Source: Ga0077536 sp035325705 (GTDB lineage Bacteria; Pseudomonadota; Gammaproteobacteria; Ga0077536). From it: a DNA stretch of 64,000 bases. A program made the translations under genes and the position numbers. Of this stretch, positions 43,308 to 52,562 are shown in pieces. Positions within the stretch are counted from its first letter, which is position 1. Each line of letters starts with the position of its first letter. The notes under the pieces are model-generated. The model was not told the origin of the DNA. It worked only from the letters and a program-made list of their open reading frames with translations, and searched no databases. Where the stretch lies: assembly GCA_035325705.1 (NCBI GenBank), contig DAOKZI010000003.1, positions 207,650 through 271,649 on the forward strand. The letters are read 5' to 3'.

Positions 43308-45214
43308 ACGCCCCACAGCAGGTACTGCAGGTTCTGGCCGCCCGCGAGATGCGCCTGCCACACCTGCCGGATCGGCGCGGGATCGAAGTAGCCGCCCTCG
43401 CGCAGGCGCCGCTCGTCGAGCAGCGCCTCGGCCCAGTCGCGCAGCGGGCCGCGCAGCCAGGCGTCGATCGGGACTCCGAAGCCCATCTTGGGCCGCTCGA
43501 ACAGCGCGCGCGGCACGTAGCGAGCGAGCACTTCGCGCAGCACCCACTTGCCCGTGTTCCGGCGCAACTTCAACGCGAGCGGCATGCGCCACGCGAGCTC
43601 GACGACCTCGTGATCGAGGAAGGGCACGCGGGCCTCGAGGCTGACGGCCATGCTCGCGCGATCGACCTTGGTCAGGATGTCGCCGGGCAGATAGTGCAGC
43701 GTGTCGATCGCCATCATGCGTTCGATGAAATCGAGTCCCGGCGGCAGCCGCGCGGCGATGTCCATGATCGTCGCCGGCTCCCGGGCGCCGCGCACGACCC
43801 GCTCGGGCGCGTGCCACAGCGAGATCATGCGCAGGTACATCGCGAGCGGATCGTCGATCGCAAGCAAGTTTGCGAGCTTGTGCAGCTTGTCGCCCGGCAT
43901 CTGCTGGCGGAAGCGGGCCGGCAGCAGCGGCCCCAGCACGGCGAAGAAGCGATCCCAGGCGGCGGGCGGCACGGCCCTCAGCGATCGCGCACCCGTTCGG
44001 CGAACGACGAGCGGCAGCCGCGCCTGCCGCCGCCATAGACCGACGGCCGCCGTGTAGCGCGTGTACCCCGCGAAAAACTCGTCGCCCGCGTCACCCGACA
44101 TCGCGACCGTCACGTGGCGACGCGCGAGCGCGGACACGAGATAGGTCGGGATCTGCGAGGAGTCCGCGAAAGGCTCGTCGTACATCGTCGCGAGCTGCGG
44201 GATGACGGCCTGCGTCTCCTCGGGGCTGACGTAGAGCTCGGTGTGATCCGTGCCGAGATGCGCCGCGACGGCGCGCGCGTGCGGCGCCTCGTCGTAGGCC
44301 GGCACCGTGAAGCCGATGCTGAAGGTGCGCACGGGCCGCGCACTCTGCGCCTGCATCAGCGCGACGACGGTCGAGGAGTCGATACCGCCGGAGAGAAAGG
44401 CGCCGAGCGGCACATCCGCCACCATGCGATCGGCAACGGACCGTCGCAGCGTCCCATCTAGCGCCTCCACGGCCTCTTCATCGCTGCCATCGAACGGCGC
44501 GGCGCGCCCGCGCGCGGCGGCCTCGAGCAGCGACCAGTACGCGCGCGGCATGGGCCGGTCACCGGGTCGCGCATGCGCGGGCAGCGTGAGCCAGGTGCCG
44601 GGCATCAGCTTGGCGAAGCCGCGATAGATCGAAAGGGGATCGGGAATGTAGTTGTGGCGCAGATAGGCCGCGAGCGCATCGCGATCGACCTCCGGCCGAA
44701 AACCCGGCCACGCGTGCAGCGCTTTCAATTCGGACGCGAACAGGAAAGCCTGCCCATGCCAGCCGTAGTACAGCGGCTTCTCCCCGAGTCGATCGCGCGC
44801 CAGATGCAGCTCCCGCCGCTCGCGATCCCACAGCGCAATCGCGAACATGCCGTTCGTGCGCCTCAGCGTCGCCTCCACCCCCCAGGCGACGAAACCCGCG
44901 AGCAGCACTTCGGTGTCCGAATGACCGACGAAGCTTGCGCCGAGCTTCTCCAGCTCTGCGCGCAGCCGCGCGAAGTTGTAGATCTCGCCGTTGAACGCAA
45001 TGACGTAGCGCCCATCCCGCGAATGCATCGGCTGCGCGCCGGCGGGCGAGAGATCGAGGATCGACAGGCGGCGATGACCTAGGCCGATGCCGGCTTGTGT
45101 ATCGTGCCAGGTGTCGCCGGCGTCGGGGCCGCGGTGGTGGAGGGCATTGGTCATCGCAGCGAGGACATCGTCCGCGACACGGTCCGTAGTCAAGTAACCG
45201 GTCAGTCCGCACAT
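43268..45214 (-). CDS. asnB: Asparagine-synthase-like amidotransferase (first of two)
   Basis: A 648-residue glutamine-dependent amidotransferase. The N-terminal Ntn domain has Cys2 (MCGLTGYLTTD), HHRGPDAG, LGHRRLSILDLS and IAFNGEIYN; the C-terminal synthetase domain has the PP-loop FLSGGIDSSTVVALM and SGDAGDEFFAGYTRY. In polysaccharide loci such proteins often amidate uronic acids or form acetamidino groups instead of making asparagine, and the setting here favours that. The ATG is at 45214; the stop lies within the 41-bp duplication beside the N run. Its position relative to the wbpV-L-M segment depends on that gap. Confidence 0.9.
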   Translation of the reverse strand: MCGLTGYLTTDRVADDVLAAMTNALHHRGPDAGDTWHDTQAGIGLGHRRLSILDLSPAGAQPMHSRDGRYVIAFNGEIYNFARLRAELEKLGASFVGHSDTEVLLAGFVAWGVEATLRRTNGMFAIALWDRERRELHLARDRLGEKPLYYGWHGQAFLFASELKALHAWPGFRPEVDRDALAAYLRHNYIPDPLSIYRGFAKLMPGTWLTLPAHARPGDRPMPRAYWSLLEAAARGRAAPFDGSDEEAVEALDGTLRRSVADRMVADVPLGAFLSGGIDSSTVVALMQAQSARPVRTFSIGFTVPAYDEAPHARAVAAHLGTDHTELYVSPEETQAVIPQLATMYDEPFADSSQIPTYLVSALARRHVTVAMSGDAGDEFFAGYTRYTAAVGLWRRQARLPLVVRRTGARSLRAVPPAAWDRFFAVLGPLLPARFRQQMPGDKLHKLANLLAIDDPLAMYLRMISLWHAPERVVRGAREPATIMDIAARLPPGLDFIERMMAIDTLHYLPGDILTKVDRASMAVSLEARVPFLDHEVVELAWRMPLALKLRRNTGKWVLREVLARYVPRALFERPKMGFGVPIDAWLRGPLRDWAEALLDERRLREGGYFDPAPIRQVWQAHLAGGQNLQYLLWGVLMFEAWRERFGR

Positions 45215-45268
45215 GGGAGAAGGTTCCGCAGTTCGGGGAATTCGCTCGTCACGCCCACGTGGCGCCGC

Positions 45269-46450
45269 TCAGATATTGAACGCGGCCGGCGGCAACGGCG
45301 GCGTCACGCCGGCGACGAGATTACGGTAGAGCAGTTCGTATTGCGCGACGCAGGCTTCCACGGTGAACGATTGGGCAGCGCGCGCACGTGCGGCCTCTCC
45401 CATGCGCGCCCGATCCGCCGGCGAGGCCGCAAGCTCGGTCAAGGCCGCGGCGAGGGCTGCAGGAACATGTGCCGGGATGACTCGGCCGCAGACGCCGTCG
45501 ATGACGGCCTCCGCATTTCCGCCGACGTCGGTGACGATCATCGGCAGGCCCGCGGCCATCCCTTCCAGCACCGCGTTGCTGAAGCCCTCCTCATGCGAAC
45601 AAAGCACGCCGATGTCCGCGGCCGCGAGCACGGGTCCCACGTCGTCCAGGGCACCCAGCCAACGCAGGTGTCCATCGAGCCTCAGGCGACGCGCCTCCTC
45701 ACGCAAACTGAGACCTATGCCGTCGTCGCGGCCCACGAGCAGCATCGTCCAGCCGGAGGGCAGTCTCGCGCTGGCCTGCGCAAGGGCATGGAGCAGATCG
45801 CCGTGTCCTTTGTACGGGATGAGGTTCGCGATCATCGCGAACACGAGCACGTCCGCGGGTAAGCGGAGAGCAGCGCGCGCAGCGTCCCGCGCAATTCCTT
45901 GCGTGCGGTCGATCACACCGTTGTAGACGAGCCCCAGGCGGTCCAGCGGCATGCCCTCCGTCGCGAGCTCGCGCGCCACCGCGCGTGAGTTGGCGAGCAC
46001 ACAGTCCATCCGTCGATGCAGCAGCCGCTCGAGCAAGCGGACGCCGGGATAGCGCGCCTGGTAGCGGGCCAGACTACGCCGGCTCATGACGCGACGGACG
46101 GGAAGCGCCCAGGTGGCGCAAACCCCTACGAGATAAGCTGCGGGCAGAAAGAAGTGCACGATATCGTAACGTTCACGGCGAGCGAGGCCGGCGAGACGAA
46201 GCGCAGCCTGCAGCAATCCTCGCAGGCCCCTTTTCCGCTCGAGATGCGCGAGCACGGGGACACCGGCCGCAGCCACTGCAGCGGCCAGCGCACCGCCCGG
46301 CTTCAGTGTAAAGATCGAAACATCGATCCCGCGTGCCCTGAGTGCGGGCGCGATCTGCGCGACGTGTCGTTCGGCGCCGCCGACGTCGAGTTGGCCGATC
46401 ACGATCAGGACACGCGGTGGCTGCCGAGCATCACGCCGATCCGCGCTCAT
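45269..46450 (-). CDS. GT4-family glycosyltransferase
   Basis: A 393-residue GT-B transferase: N-terminal VLIVIGQLDVGGAERHVAQI (typical GGAE loop), then MSRRSLARYQARYPG, NGVIDRTQGIA, FAMIANLIPYKGHGDLLHAL and the EX7E-type SHEEGFSNAVLEGMAAGLPM. The ATG at 46450 (MSADRRDARQPP) overlaps the stop of the preceding gene (ATGA); an upstream in-frame start at 46519 lies inside that gene. It probably adds one sugar of the repeat unit; donor unknown. It lies 54 bp before asnB. Confidence 0.9.
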   Translation of the reverse strand: MSADRRDARQPPRVLIVIGQLDVGGAERHVAQIAPALRARGIDVSIFTLKPGGALAAAVAAAGVPVLAHLERKRGLRGLLQAALRLAGLARRERYDIVHFFLPAAYLVGVCATWALPVRRVMSRRSLARYQARYPGVRLLERLLHRRMDCVLANSRAVARELATEGMPLDRLGLVYNGVIDRTQGIARDAARAALRLPADVLVFAMIANLIPYKGHGDLLHALAQASARLPSGWTMLLVGRDDGIGLSLREEARRLRLDGHLRWLGALDDVGPVLAAADIGVLCSHEEGFSNAVLEGMAAGLPMIVTDVGGNAEAVIDGVCGRVIPAHVPAALAAALTELAASPADRARMGEAARARAAQSFTVEACVAQYELLYRNLVAGVTPPLPPAAFNI

Positions 46451-47619
46451 GCGAGCGCCGCTTCGACCAACGCCGCTACGCGATGATCGTAGGTATGGCC
46501 TTGCATCGCGAGCTGCCACGCCGCCTCGACGATCCGCGCGCGTTCGGCCGGATCTCGATAGCGCTCGACCACCGTCTCGACATCGGACAAATCGCGCGCG
46601 ATAGCGAAATAGTGCTCATCGGCGCGCAGGATGTCATTGTACGTGCCAGTGAGCAGGAGCTGCGCGGTGCGCGTGCCGATGGGTTCGAAATGGCGCGAGG
46701 AAATCGCCTTGCCTGACACGGGGTTCGGATGGGTGTCGAAGAACAATCTCCGCACTTCCTCGAAGCTCTCTTGCGAATGCAGCGAGAGATGCGCCTTGAC
46801 CTTGCGTTCGGTGACGTCGTCGCGCTCCAGGAAGTACGTCCCCGACTCGGCGCCGACGATGCCGTGCCAGCGATTCAAGCATTCGTTCCAGCGCGGGCCG
46901 GGCACGCGCTCGTAGCGGATGTCGACACGTAGCCCCCAGCGTTCGCCCTGAGTTCTGAAGCGCTCGAGCACACGCGTGCGCTCGTCGTCACCGATGCTGA
47001 GCGGATAGAGATCGCCGCGAAAGCCGACGTCGACGTCACGCGGGAGACCGAGCGGACGGAAACGAAGCGGATTCAAAGCGGCCGGCGCGTGCAGTACCTT
47101 GGACTTCGGGCATTCGGCATACAACCAGGCGCCCGCGGCCGGCGGCAACTGGGAGGCGATGAAGTCCGCCTCCACGGACTGCGCGAAACGGATCTTTTGC
47201 GGCATCAGCGTGTATTCGTTGCCGAAGAACAGCAACAGCCGCCCGCGACGCGCCTGCAGCGCTTCCACGAAGCGTCCGACGACCGAGACGTCATCGCCGG
47301 CCGCCGAATGCAGGACGATGACCAACGGCGCCGTCGCCGCGAGACGACGCGCACGCGGCCACTCCGCGAGGTTCATGATGTTGCAGCAGCTTACGTCCAG
47401 CAGCGGCGCGCGGCGGAACGCGTCGAGCCAATCGATGACATAGGACAGCGAGCTGTAGGCGTTTCGATCCAGCCAGCGCGAGAGCAGGCCGCGCGGGCGC
47501 GGCGGCGCGCCTTCAACCGCCACCGCGCCGGTGAGATGCGCCAGTGTTTCCGGGATCAGGCCGCGGCTACCGGGCACGCGCCGCGAATACAGGACGACGG
47601 CGGGCGTTCGCGCCTTCAC
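46447..47619 (-). CDS. CgeB-like glycosyltransferase family protein (paralogue 1)
   Basis: A 390-residue GT-B-like protein, starting at GTG 47619 (VKARTPAVVLYSRR) 26 bp after the wecB stop. Its C-terminal half has the motif set DVGFRGDLYPLSIGDDER, RWHGIVGAESGTYFLERDD and SSRHFEPIGTRTAQLLLTG, which recurs in the two proteins encoded at 54494 and 55924. The family resembles spore-coat CgeB and glycosyl transferase group 1_2 proteins; the Glu in ESG and the RHFE segment would lie at the nucleotide-sugar site. Activity is inferred from fold only. It overlaps the following GT4 gene by 4 bp. Confidence 0.75.
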   Translation of the reverse strand: MKARTPAVVLYSRRVPGSRGLIPETLAHLTGAVAVEGAPPRPRGLLSRWLDRNAYSSLSYVIDWLDAFRRAPLLDVSCCNIMNLAEWPRARRLAATAPLVIVLHSAAGDDVSVVGRFVEALQARRGRLLLFFGNEYTLMPQKIRFAQSVEADFIASQLPPAAGAWLYAECPKSKVLHAPAALNPLRFRPLGLPRDVDVGFRGDLYPLSIGDDERTRVLERFRTQGERWGLRVDIRYERVPGPRWNECLNRWHGIVGAESGTYFLERDDVTERKVKAHLSLHSQESFEEVRRLFFDTHPNPVSGKAISSRHFEPIGTRTAQLLLTGTYNDILRADEHYFAIARDLSDVETVVERYRDPAERARIVEAAWQLAMQGHTYDHRVAALVEAALA

Positions 47620-47645
47620 GGCTGCTGGTGAAGGACGGCAGCCGT

Positions 47646-48689
47646 TCAGAGCGGACGCAGCGCCTGCTGCACAAGCGCGACGATGGTTTCGGCCGCCCTG
47701 CCCTCGCCGTAATCCGTGATATCGCGACGCGGCGCGTAATCGGGCCCCTGCCAAAGGCGGTTCCAACCGCACTCGACGGTCTCCACCCACTCGGTCTCCT
47801 CGCGCAAGGTCACGCACGGCGTGCGATGAAAGTAGGCCTCTTTCTGCACGCCGCCCGAGTCGGTATAGACCTCGGCCGCATTGCCGAGCAGGCGCGCCAT
47901 GTCGATGTAACCGACCGGCTCGCAGGTCACGATACCGTCGAAAGACAGTCCGGCCGCCGCGGCGCGCGCGCGCGTGCGCGGATGGATCGGCAGCACGACA
48001 CGGCGTGCCCGCGCGCGCTCACGCAGCCAGCCGAGGATGGCCGCGAGTCGTACGGGATCGTCGGTGTTTTCCGCGCGATGTACGGTTGCGAGCGCGTAGT
48101 TGCCGGGCTCCACACCCAGAGCGGAAAGCGCGGCCGAACGCGTTTCCGCGATGCGCCGGGCGAGCAGCGTCGCGTCGTACATCACGTCGCCGACATGGTA
48201 TACGCCCCGGGTAATGCCTTCCGCGGCGAGATTATCGACTGCGGTGCGCGTCGGGCACAGCAGCAGTGCACTGACGTGGTCGGTCAGGATGCGGTTGACT
48301 TCCTCCGGCATGCGGCGGTTGAAGGAACGCAGGCCGGCTTCGACGTGCGCGACCGGAATATGCAGCTTCGACGCCACCAGCGCTCCCGCAAGCGTCGAAT
48401 TCGTGTCGCCATAGACGAGCACCATATCGGGCCGCTCGGCCACCACCACCGGCTCCAGCGCCAACAGCATGCGCCCCGTCATGTCTCCGTGACCGCCGCC
48501 ATGAATCTCGAGATTGTGGCGCGGCGACGGAATGCCCAGCTCGTCGAAAAAGACCTGAGACATCCGTGCATCGTGGTGCTGGCCGGTGTGGACCAGCGCT
48601 TCTTCGATTCCAGCTTCGGCCAGCGCTCGACTCACCGGCGCTGCTTTCACGAACTGCGGCCGGGCGCCGACCACCGTCAATAATTTCAT
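47646..48689 (-). CDS. wecB: Non-hydrolysing UDP-N-acetylglucosamine 2-epimerase
   Basis: Interconverts UDP-GlcNAc and UDP-ManNAc, or a related UDP-sugar such as the di-N-acetylated uronic acid handled by WbpI. The 347-residue protein has the GT-B-like fold signatures VVGARPQFVKAAPVSRAL, LVHTGQHHD, LVYGDTNSTLAGALVA, VEAGLRSFNRRMPEEVNR and YTDSGGVQKEAYF. The ATG at 48689 overlaps the stop of the transglutaminase-like gene by 4 bp. Substrate choice is not decided by sequence; the aminotransferase upstream makes a WbpI-like role possible. Confidence 0.92.
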   Translation of the reverse strand: MKLLTVVGARPQFVKAAPVSRALAEAGIEEALVHTGQHHDARMSQVFFDELGIPSPRHNLEIHGGGHGDMTGRMLLALEPVVVAERPDMVLVYGDTNSTLAGALVASKLHIPVAHVEAGLRSFNRRMPEEVNRILTDHVSALLLCPTRTAVDNLAAEGITRGVYHVGDVMYDATLLARRIAETRSAALSALGVEPGNYALATVHRAENTDDPVRLAAILGWLRERARARRVVLPIHPRTRARAAAAGLSFDGIVTCEPVGYIDMARLLGNAAEVYTDSGGVQKEAYFHRTPCVTLREETEWVETVECGWNRLWQGPDYAPRRDITDYGEGRAAETIVALVQQALRPL

Positions 48690-49561
48690 TGACGGGTCCT
48701 ACCAGCATTTGCCCTCGAACTCCCGATCGCGTTACGGCGCTGCATCCGATCCTGTTCTGTGTTCGCCATGCTTTTGGCTCGACGCAGGTAGATGCCGGCC
48801 GGCGTGAAGTAATTCTCGAGGCCTCCTTTGCTTATATGTTCTGCAACCGTCTCATGCATGTACATGAAATCGGACGGCTTATAGCTCCCATGGGTCAGGG
48901 CCTCGAGCACGGTCAGGCGGAATGTCTCTATGGTCCTCGCCTTGATGGGATAAATTTTGATGGCGCTGCGCGGTATTCGGACACCGCGCAACAGATCATC
49001 GAAACCGATCTTGGCAATTATTCCTACAGTCGGATCCAGCAGAAAATCGCCGGCCGGATCCGAATAAAGCAGTTGCGCGTGGTTTCCGATGCTGCCTCCA
49101 TCGAACCCAACCGTGCGCAGACGTTCATCGCGTAGTCCAAACAGATGGCCAACAAGGATCACGGTATTACCGCAATTCAGAAACGCTTCCGACGCAATCG
49201 CGGAATACTCGATGGCAGTGCTGGAGCCATACTCCGCAAAGTTCGCCGCTACGATGGTAGCCAGTATTGCTCGGAGCGTGTCTTCATTCGTAGCGCCAAA
49301 CGCCGCTTCTATGGAAGCCTGCAGCTCCTGTCGACACTCAGCCAACGCTCTGTTCAAGCTTCCTTCGTTTCGCACAGTCTCGATCAATTCATCGCTCAGG
49401 CAGTCCAGCGATTCCTGAACGGAAGATACTTCCAATAGATTCGCGACTTCTGCGCTGGACTCGGCGTGCGCCAGGTTCAATTGGGTGGGCGCAAAGAATG
49501 TCCCTGCTGCAAACGCGCATATCAAAACAACAACCGAATACCTACGACTTCCCGCACTCAT
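48686..49561 (-). CDS. Secreted transglutaminase-like cysteine protein
   Basis: A 291-residue exported protein of unknown function. An N-terminal signal peptide (YSVVVLICAFAAGTFFA) ends near LAHAES. In the middle an arrangement typical of transglutaminase-like Cys/His/Asp hydrolases is visible: Cys in FLNCGNTVILVGHLFG, His in SIGNHAQLLY and Asp in GDFLLDPTVGII, spaced as in that fold. The C-terminal part is polar and basic. ATGA overlaps on both sides tie it to asnB and wecB. Possible roles are cleaving or crosslinking an envelope protein or modifying polymer during export; these are inferences. Codon use is less GC-biased than its neighbours. Confidence 0.7.
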   Translation of the reverse strand: MSAGSRRYSVVVLICAFAAGTFFAPTQLNLAHAESSAEVANLLEVSSVQESLDCLSDELIETVRNEGSLNRALAECRQELQASIEAAFGATNEDTLRAILATIVAANFAEYGSSTAIEYSAIASEAFLNCGNTVILVGHLFGLRDERLRTVGFDGGSIGNHAQLLYSDPAGDFLLDPTVGIIAKIGFDDLLRGVRIPRSAIKIYPIKARTIETFRLTVLEALTHGSYKPSDFMYMHETVAEHISKGGLENYFTPAGIYLRRAKSMANTEQDRMQRRNAIGSSRANAGRTRQ

Positions 49562-51489
49562 GGAACTGCTCCCCTCTGGTCCAAGAGCCCCTTGAAGTAC
49601 CCGGCCCGATCGTGGAAGTTTTGATACCACAGCTCCAACGACAACAGCCCCCACAGCTTGCGGCTGAACTGGCCTACGCTGTCGAGCTGAGCCTGGATCG
49701 CCTTGGCGTTGATCCACGGACGCGTTTGCGCCCGCGCGGAACCGAAGGTATCGAGGATGAATTCCTTCAGCTCCCCCCCCATCCACTCTTTCAGCGGCAC
49801 CGGAAAGCCCATCTTGTCGCGGCGGTCCAGAATCTCCGGCGGGATCACGTCGGCGTAGGCGCGCTTGATCAAATGCTTCATGTGACCGCCCTGGAACTTG
49901 ACGTCGGCGGGCACCGAAGCCACGAATTCGATCAGGGGGTGATCCAGGAACGGCACGCGCGATTCCAAGCCGTGTGCCATGCTCATGCGATCCTCGACCT
50001 GCAACAGCGCCGGCAGCAGACACTTGAAGTCGAAGTGCGTCATGCTATCGAAGTAAGCCTCGTGGCGTACGTTGCGCGTGGAGTTGAAGACGGACGAGAA
50101 AGCCTCGTAGACGGCATCACGATCGAGCGCGGACCAGTCGACCTCGTCGACCATATCGACAGAGCGATCGACGAGCCGGAAATAGCGGCGATCGAGCGGC
50201 TCGAACAACCCCTTGCTCCAGAAGGTCTTGATCAGCGGCACGTATTCGCGCAGCACACCGAGATTCGGGATGATCGATTCGGCGGTGACGACGAAGTTGC
50301 CGTTCTTATAGGTGCCGTCGATGGCGGCCTTGATGCATTGCTCGAAATACGCGAGCAGGTAGCGCGCGTAGCCGCCGAAGATCTCGTCCCCGCCCTGTCC
50401 GCCGAGCACGACCTTGACCTTGGTCGCCGCAAGCCCGGAAGTCATGTACTGAGGGAAGGAGCCTGGCCCCGCAACCGGCTGGTCGAGATGATAGATGAGC
50501 TTCCCAACATGCCGGCGGAAATCATCCGCAGTGATGTCGATCTCGTTCAGGGTCTTGCCACTCGCCTGCGCTGCCGCACGCGCGTAGTGGCTCTCATCGT
50601 AGCCCGGGAAGCAGGTGAACTTGCCGTGGAAGGCTTCATGGTTACGCGCATCGGCCCGGCTCGCAAGGATCGCAATGAGGCTCGAATCGATGCCACCGGA
50701 CATGTAACTGCCGATCGGCACGTCGCTGCGCAAGTGGATGCGAACGGAGTCGTCGACGAGCTCGCGCAGCCGGCGTTCGAAATACGCCGGGCTATGATCG
50801 TGATCGATATCGTAGTGGACGTCCCAGTAGCGGCGCTCGGTGAGCTTTCCGTTCTCGAGCACCAGCATGTGACCGGGTGCGAGCTGGCGAACACCCGCAA
50901 ACAGGGTGCGCTCGTTGATGGTGTACTGGAAGGTCAGGTACTCCGCAAACCCGGCGCGATCCGTCTCGATGGCCGGCAGGAACGGAATGAGAGCCTTGGC
51001 CTCGGAAGCAAAGATCAAGCGTCCATCGACCTGCGCGTAATAGAACGGCTTGATGCCGAAACGATCGCGCGCACATACCAGGCGTCGCTCCCGAGCGTCC
51101 CACAGGGCGAACGCAAACATACCGCGCAGCACCTGGGGGCAATTGAGCCCATGACGCGCGTAGGCGGCCAGTATGGTTTCCGTATCCGAATGGGTCCGGA
51201 ATGCCCAATCGCCAGCGTAGCGTTCGCGCAGCTCGACGTAGTTATAGATTTCGCCGTTATAGGTGATCACCGTATCGTTCGGCCCGCACATCGGTTGATG
51301 ACCGCCCGTCGACAAATCGATGATCGTCAGCCGGCGATGGCCAAAGCCCACGGCGGCGTCCGCACTCTGCCACGTGCCAGCGTCGTCCGGACCTCTGTGC
51401 TCCTGCAGCGCGTTCATTACCTGCAACCTGCGCCCGAGCGCGGGGACCGCGTGTCCGGCGATGTCGACGATGCCGGCAATGCCACACAT
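49558..51489 (-). CDS. asnB: Asparagine-synthase-like amidotransferase (second of two)
   Basis: A 643-residue glutamine-hydrolysing amidotransferase with Cys2 (MCGIAGIVDIAGH), EHRGPDDAGTW, GFGHRRLTIIDLSTGGHQPM, ITYNGEIYNYVELRERYAG and the PP-loop YMSGGIDSSLIAILASR. Also clear are GGQGGDEIFGGYARYLLAYF and the HGLESRVPFLDHPLIEFVA segment. It differs clearly from the first paralogue at 43268, so the two probably amidate different substrates. The stop overlaps the start of the secreted-protein gene. It is 4 bp downstream of the epimerase at 51494. Confidence 0.9.
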   Translation of the reverse strand: MCGIAGIVDIAGHAVPALGRRLQVMNALQEHRGPDDAGTWQSADAAVGFGHRRLTIIDLSTGGHQPMCGPNDTVITYNGEIYNYVELRERYAGDWAFRTHSDTETILAAYARHGLNCPQVLRGMFAFALWDARERRLVCARDRFGIKPFYYAQVDGRLIFASEAKALIPFLPAIETDRAGFAEYLTFQYTINERTLFAGVRQLAPGHMLVLENGKLTERRYWDVHYDIDHDHSPAYFERRLRELVDDSVRIHLRSDVPIGSYMSGGIDSSLIAILASRADARNHEAFHGKFTCFPGYDESHYARAAAQASGKTLNEIDITADDFRRHVGKLIYHLDQPVAGPGSFPQYMTSGLAATKVKVVLGGQGGDEIFGGYARYLLAYFEQCIKAAIDGTYKNGNFVVTAESIIPNLGVLREYVPLIKTFWSKGLFEPLDRRYFRLVDRSVDMVDEVDWSALDRDAVYEAFSSVFNSTRNVRHEAYFDSMTHFDFKCLLPALLQVEDRMSMAHGLESRVPFLDHPLIEFVASVPADVKFQGGHMKHLIKRAYADVIPPEILDRRDKMGFPVPLKEWMGGELKEFILDTFGSARAQTRPWINAKAIQAQLDSVGQFSRKLWGLLSLELWYQNFHDRAGYFKGLLDQRGAVP

Positions 51490-51493
51490 GGTC

Positions 51494-52546
51494 TCAGCCC
51501 CCTCGCATGTGAATGACGTGCTTGGCGACGTTGCGCTCGATCAGCGGCAAGTTCTCCCGCGTCCATTCGATGGTGCGCGCCAGTCCTTCGGCCAGCCCGG
51601 TATTGGCGCGAAAGCCGAGCTCACGCTCGCTCTTCGCCGTGCTGCCGTAGCGCTTGCCGCTGTTGTCCCAGGCGCGCTTCGGCAAGAGCTCGATCGGCGC
51701 GCGATTGCCGGTGAGCTCGTTGATGCGCTCGGCGAGCTCGCGGATCGTCGTCTCTACTCCGCTTGCGAGATTGTAGGCTTCACCGGCCGTGCCGCGCGTC
51801 GCGCAAGCGATGAGGCCGGCCGCGATATCCTCGACGTAGATGAAATCGCGGGATGCGATGCCTTCGTTTTCTAGCGGCAACGCCTCGCCTTTGATCGACT
51901 TGTAGATGAAGGTCGGAGTTACATTGCGCCAGACCGATGCCGGCGTGCCACGCCAATGGCCGGCACCCAGGATCTCGCCCGGCCCATAGACGTTCTGGAA
52001 GCGCGCCCGGACGGTAGGCAGAGCGTGCTGCTTGAAATAGTATTTCGCATAGAACTCCCCAAAAATCTTCGACATCGAGTACGGACTGTCCTGCACCAGC
52101 GAGACGAGATCCGTTTCCTCGGTGGCCTTCGCCTCACCAAAGGTCTTCTCTGCGACCGAGCACCCGGCAGACGAATAAACGACCTTTTTCAGTGCCCTGA
52201 AGTATTTCAGGCGCTCGAAGAGCTTCAGCGTCGTCAGCGTGTTGTTCTCGTGATCGGCCAGCGGATCGTGGATCGAGCTCTGATTGCCGTGATAGGTGCT
52301 GAGGTGGAAGACGAAATCGTACTCATCGGTCAATGCACCAAGTACCCGATCGCTCGTGATCGACGCCTCGGTGAAGGCGACGCGCGGATCGAACGGGATG
52401 TTGTCCCTTTCCGCAGATAGCAGATTGTCGACGACGTGCACGCGCTTTGCTTCATACGCGAGTAACTGCTTGACGAGATTGCTGCCGACGAACCCCGCCC
52501 CACCGACGACCAACGACGTCGACCCTTTGATATCCAGCGTGATCAT
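51494..52546 (-). CDS. NAD-dependent sugar epimerase/dehydratase
   Basis: A 350-residue extended SDR enzyme. The NAD motif is VVGGAGFVGSNLVKQLL, with STYHGNQSSI, the catalytic SSAGCSVAEKTFGE and YSMSKIFGEFYAKY (YxxxK), and RDFIYVEDIAAGLIACA downstream. Relatives are UDP-sugar 4-epimerases in O-antigen loci (the Bordetella WbmF type is a plausible match). It is followed 4 bp later by asnB and preceded 16 bp earlier by another epimerase. The exact sugar is unknown. Confidence 0.87.
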   Translation of the reverse strand: MITLDIKGSTSLVVGGAGFVGSNLVKQLLAYEAKRVHVVDNLLSAERDNIPFDPRVAFTEASITSDRVLGALTDEYDFVFHLSTYHGNQSSIHDPLADHENNTLTTLKLFERLKYFRALKKVVYSSAGCSVAEKTFGEAKATEETDLVSLVQDSPYSMSKIFGEFYAKYYFKQHALPTVRARFQNVYGPGEILGAGHWRGTPASVWRNVTPTFIYKSIKGEALPLENEGIASRDFIYVEDIAAGLIACATRGTAGEAYNLASGVETTIRELAERINELTGNRAPIELLPKRAWDNSGKRYGSTAKSERELGFRANTGLAEGLARTIEWTRENLPLIERNVAKHVIHMRGG

Positions 52547-52562
52547 GTTGCGCGTTCGCCTC

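Noticed and set aside
43071..43391. Reading frames crossing the N run
   Set aside because: They depend on unknown bases and duplicated ends of an assembly gap.
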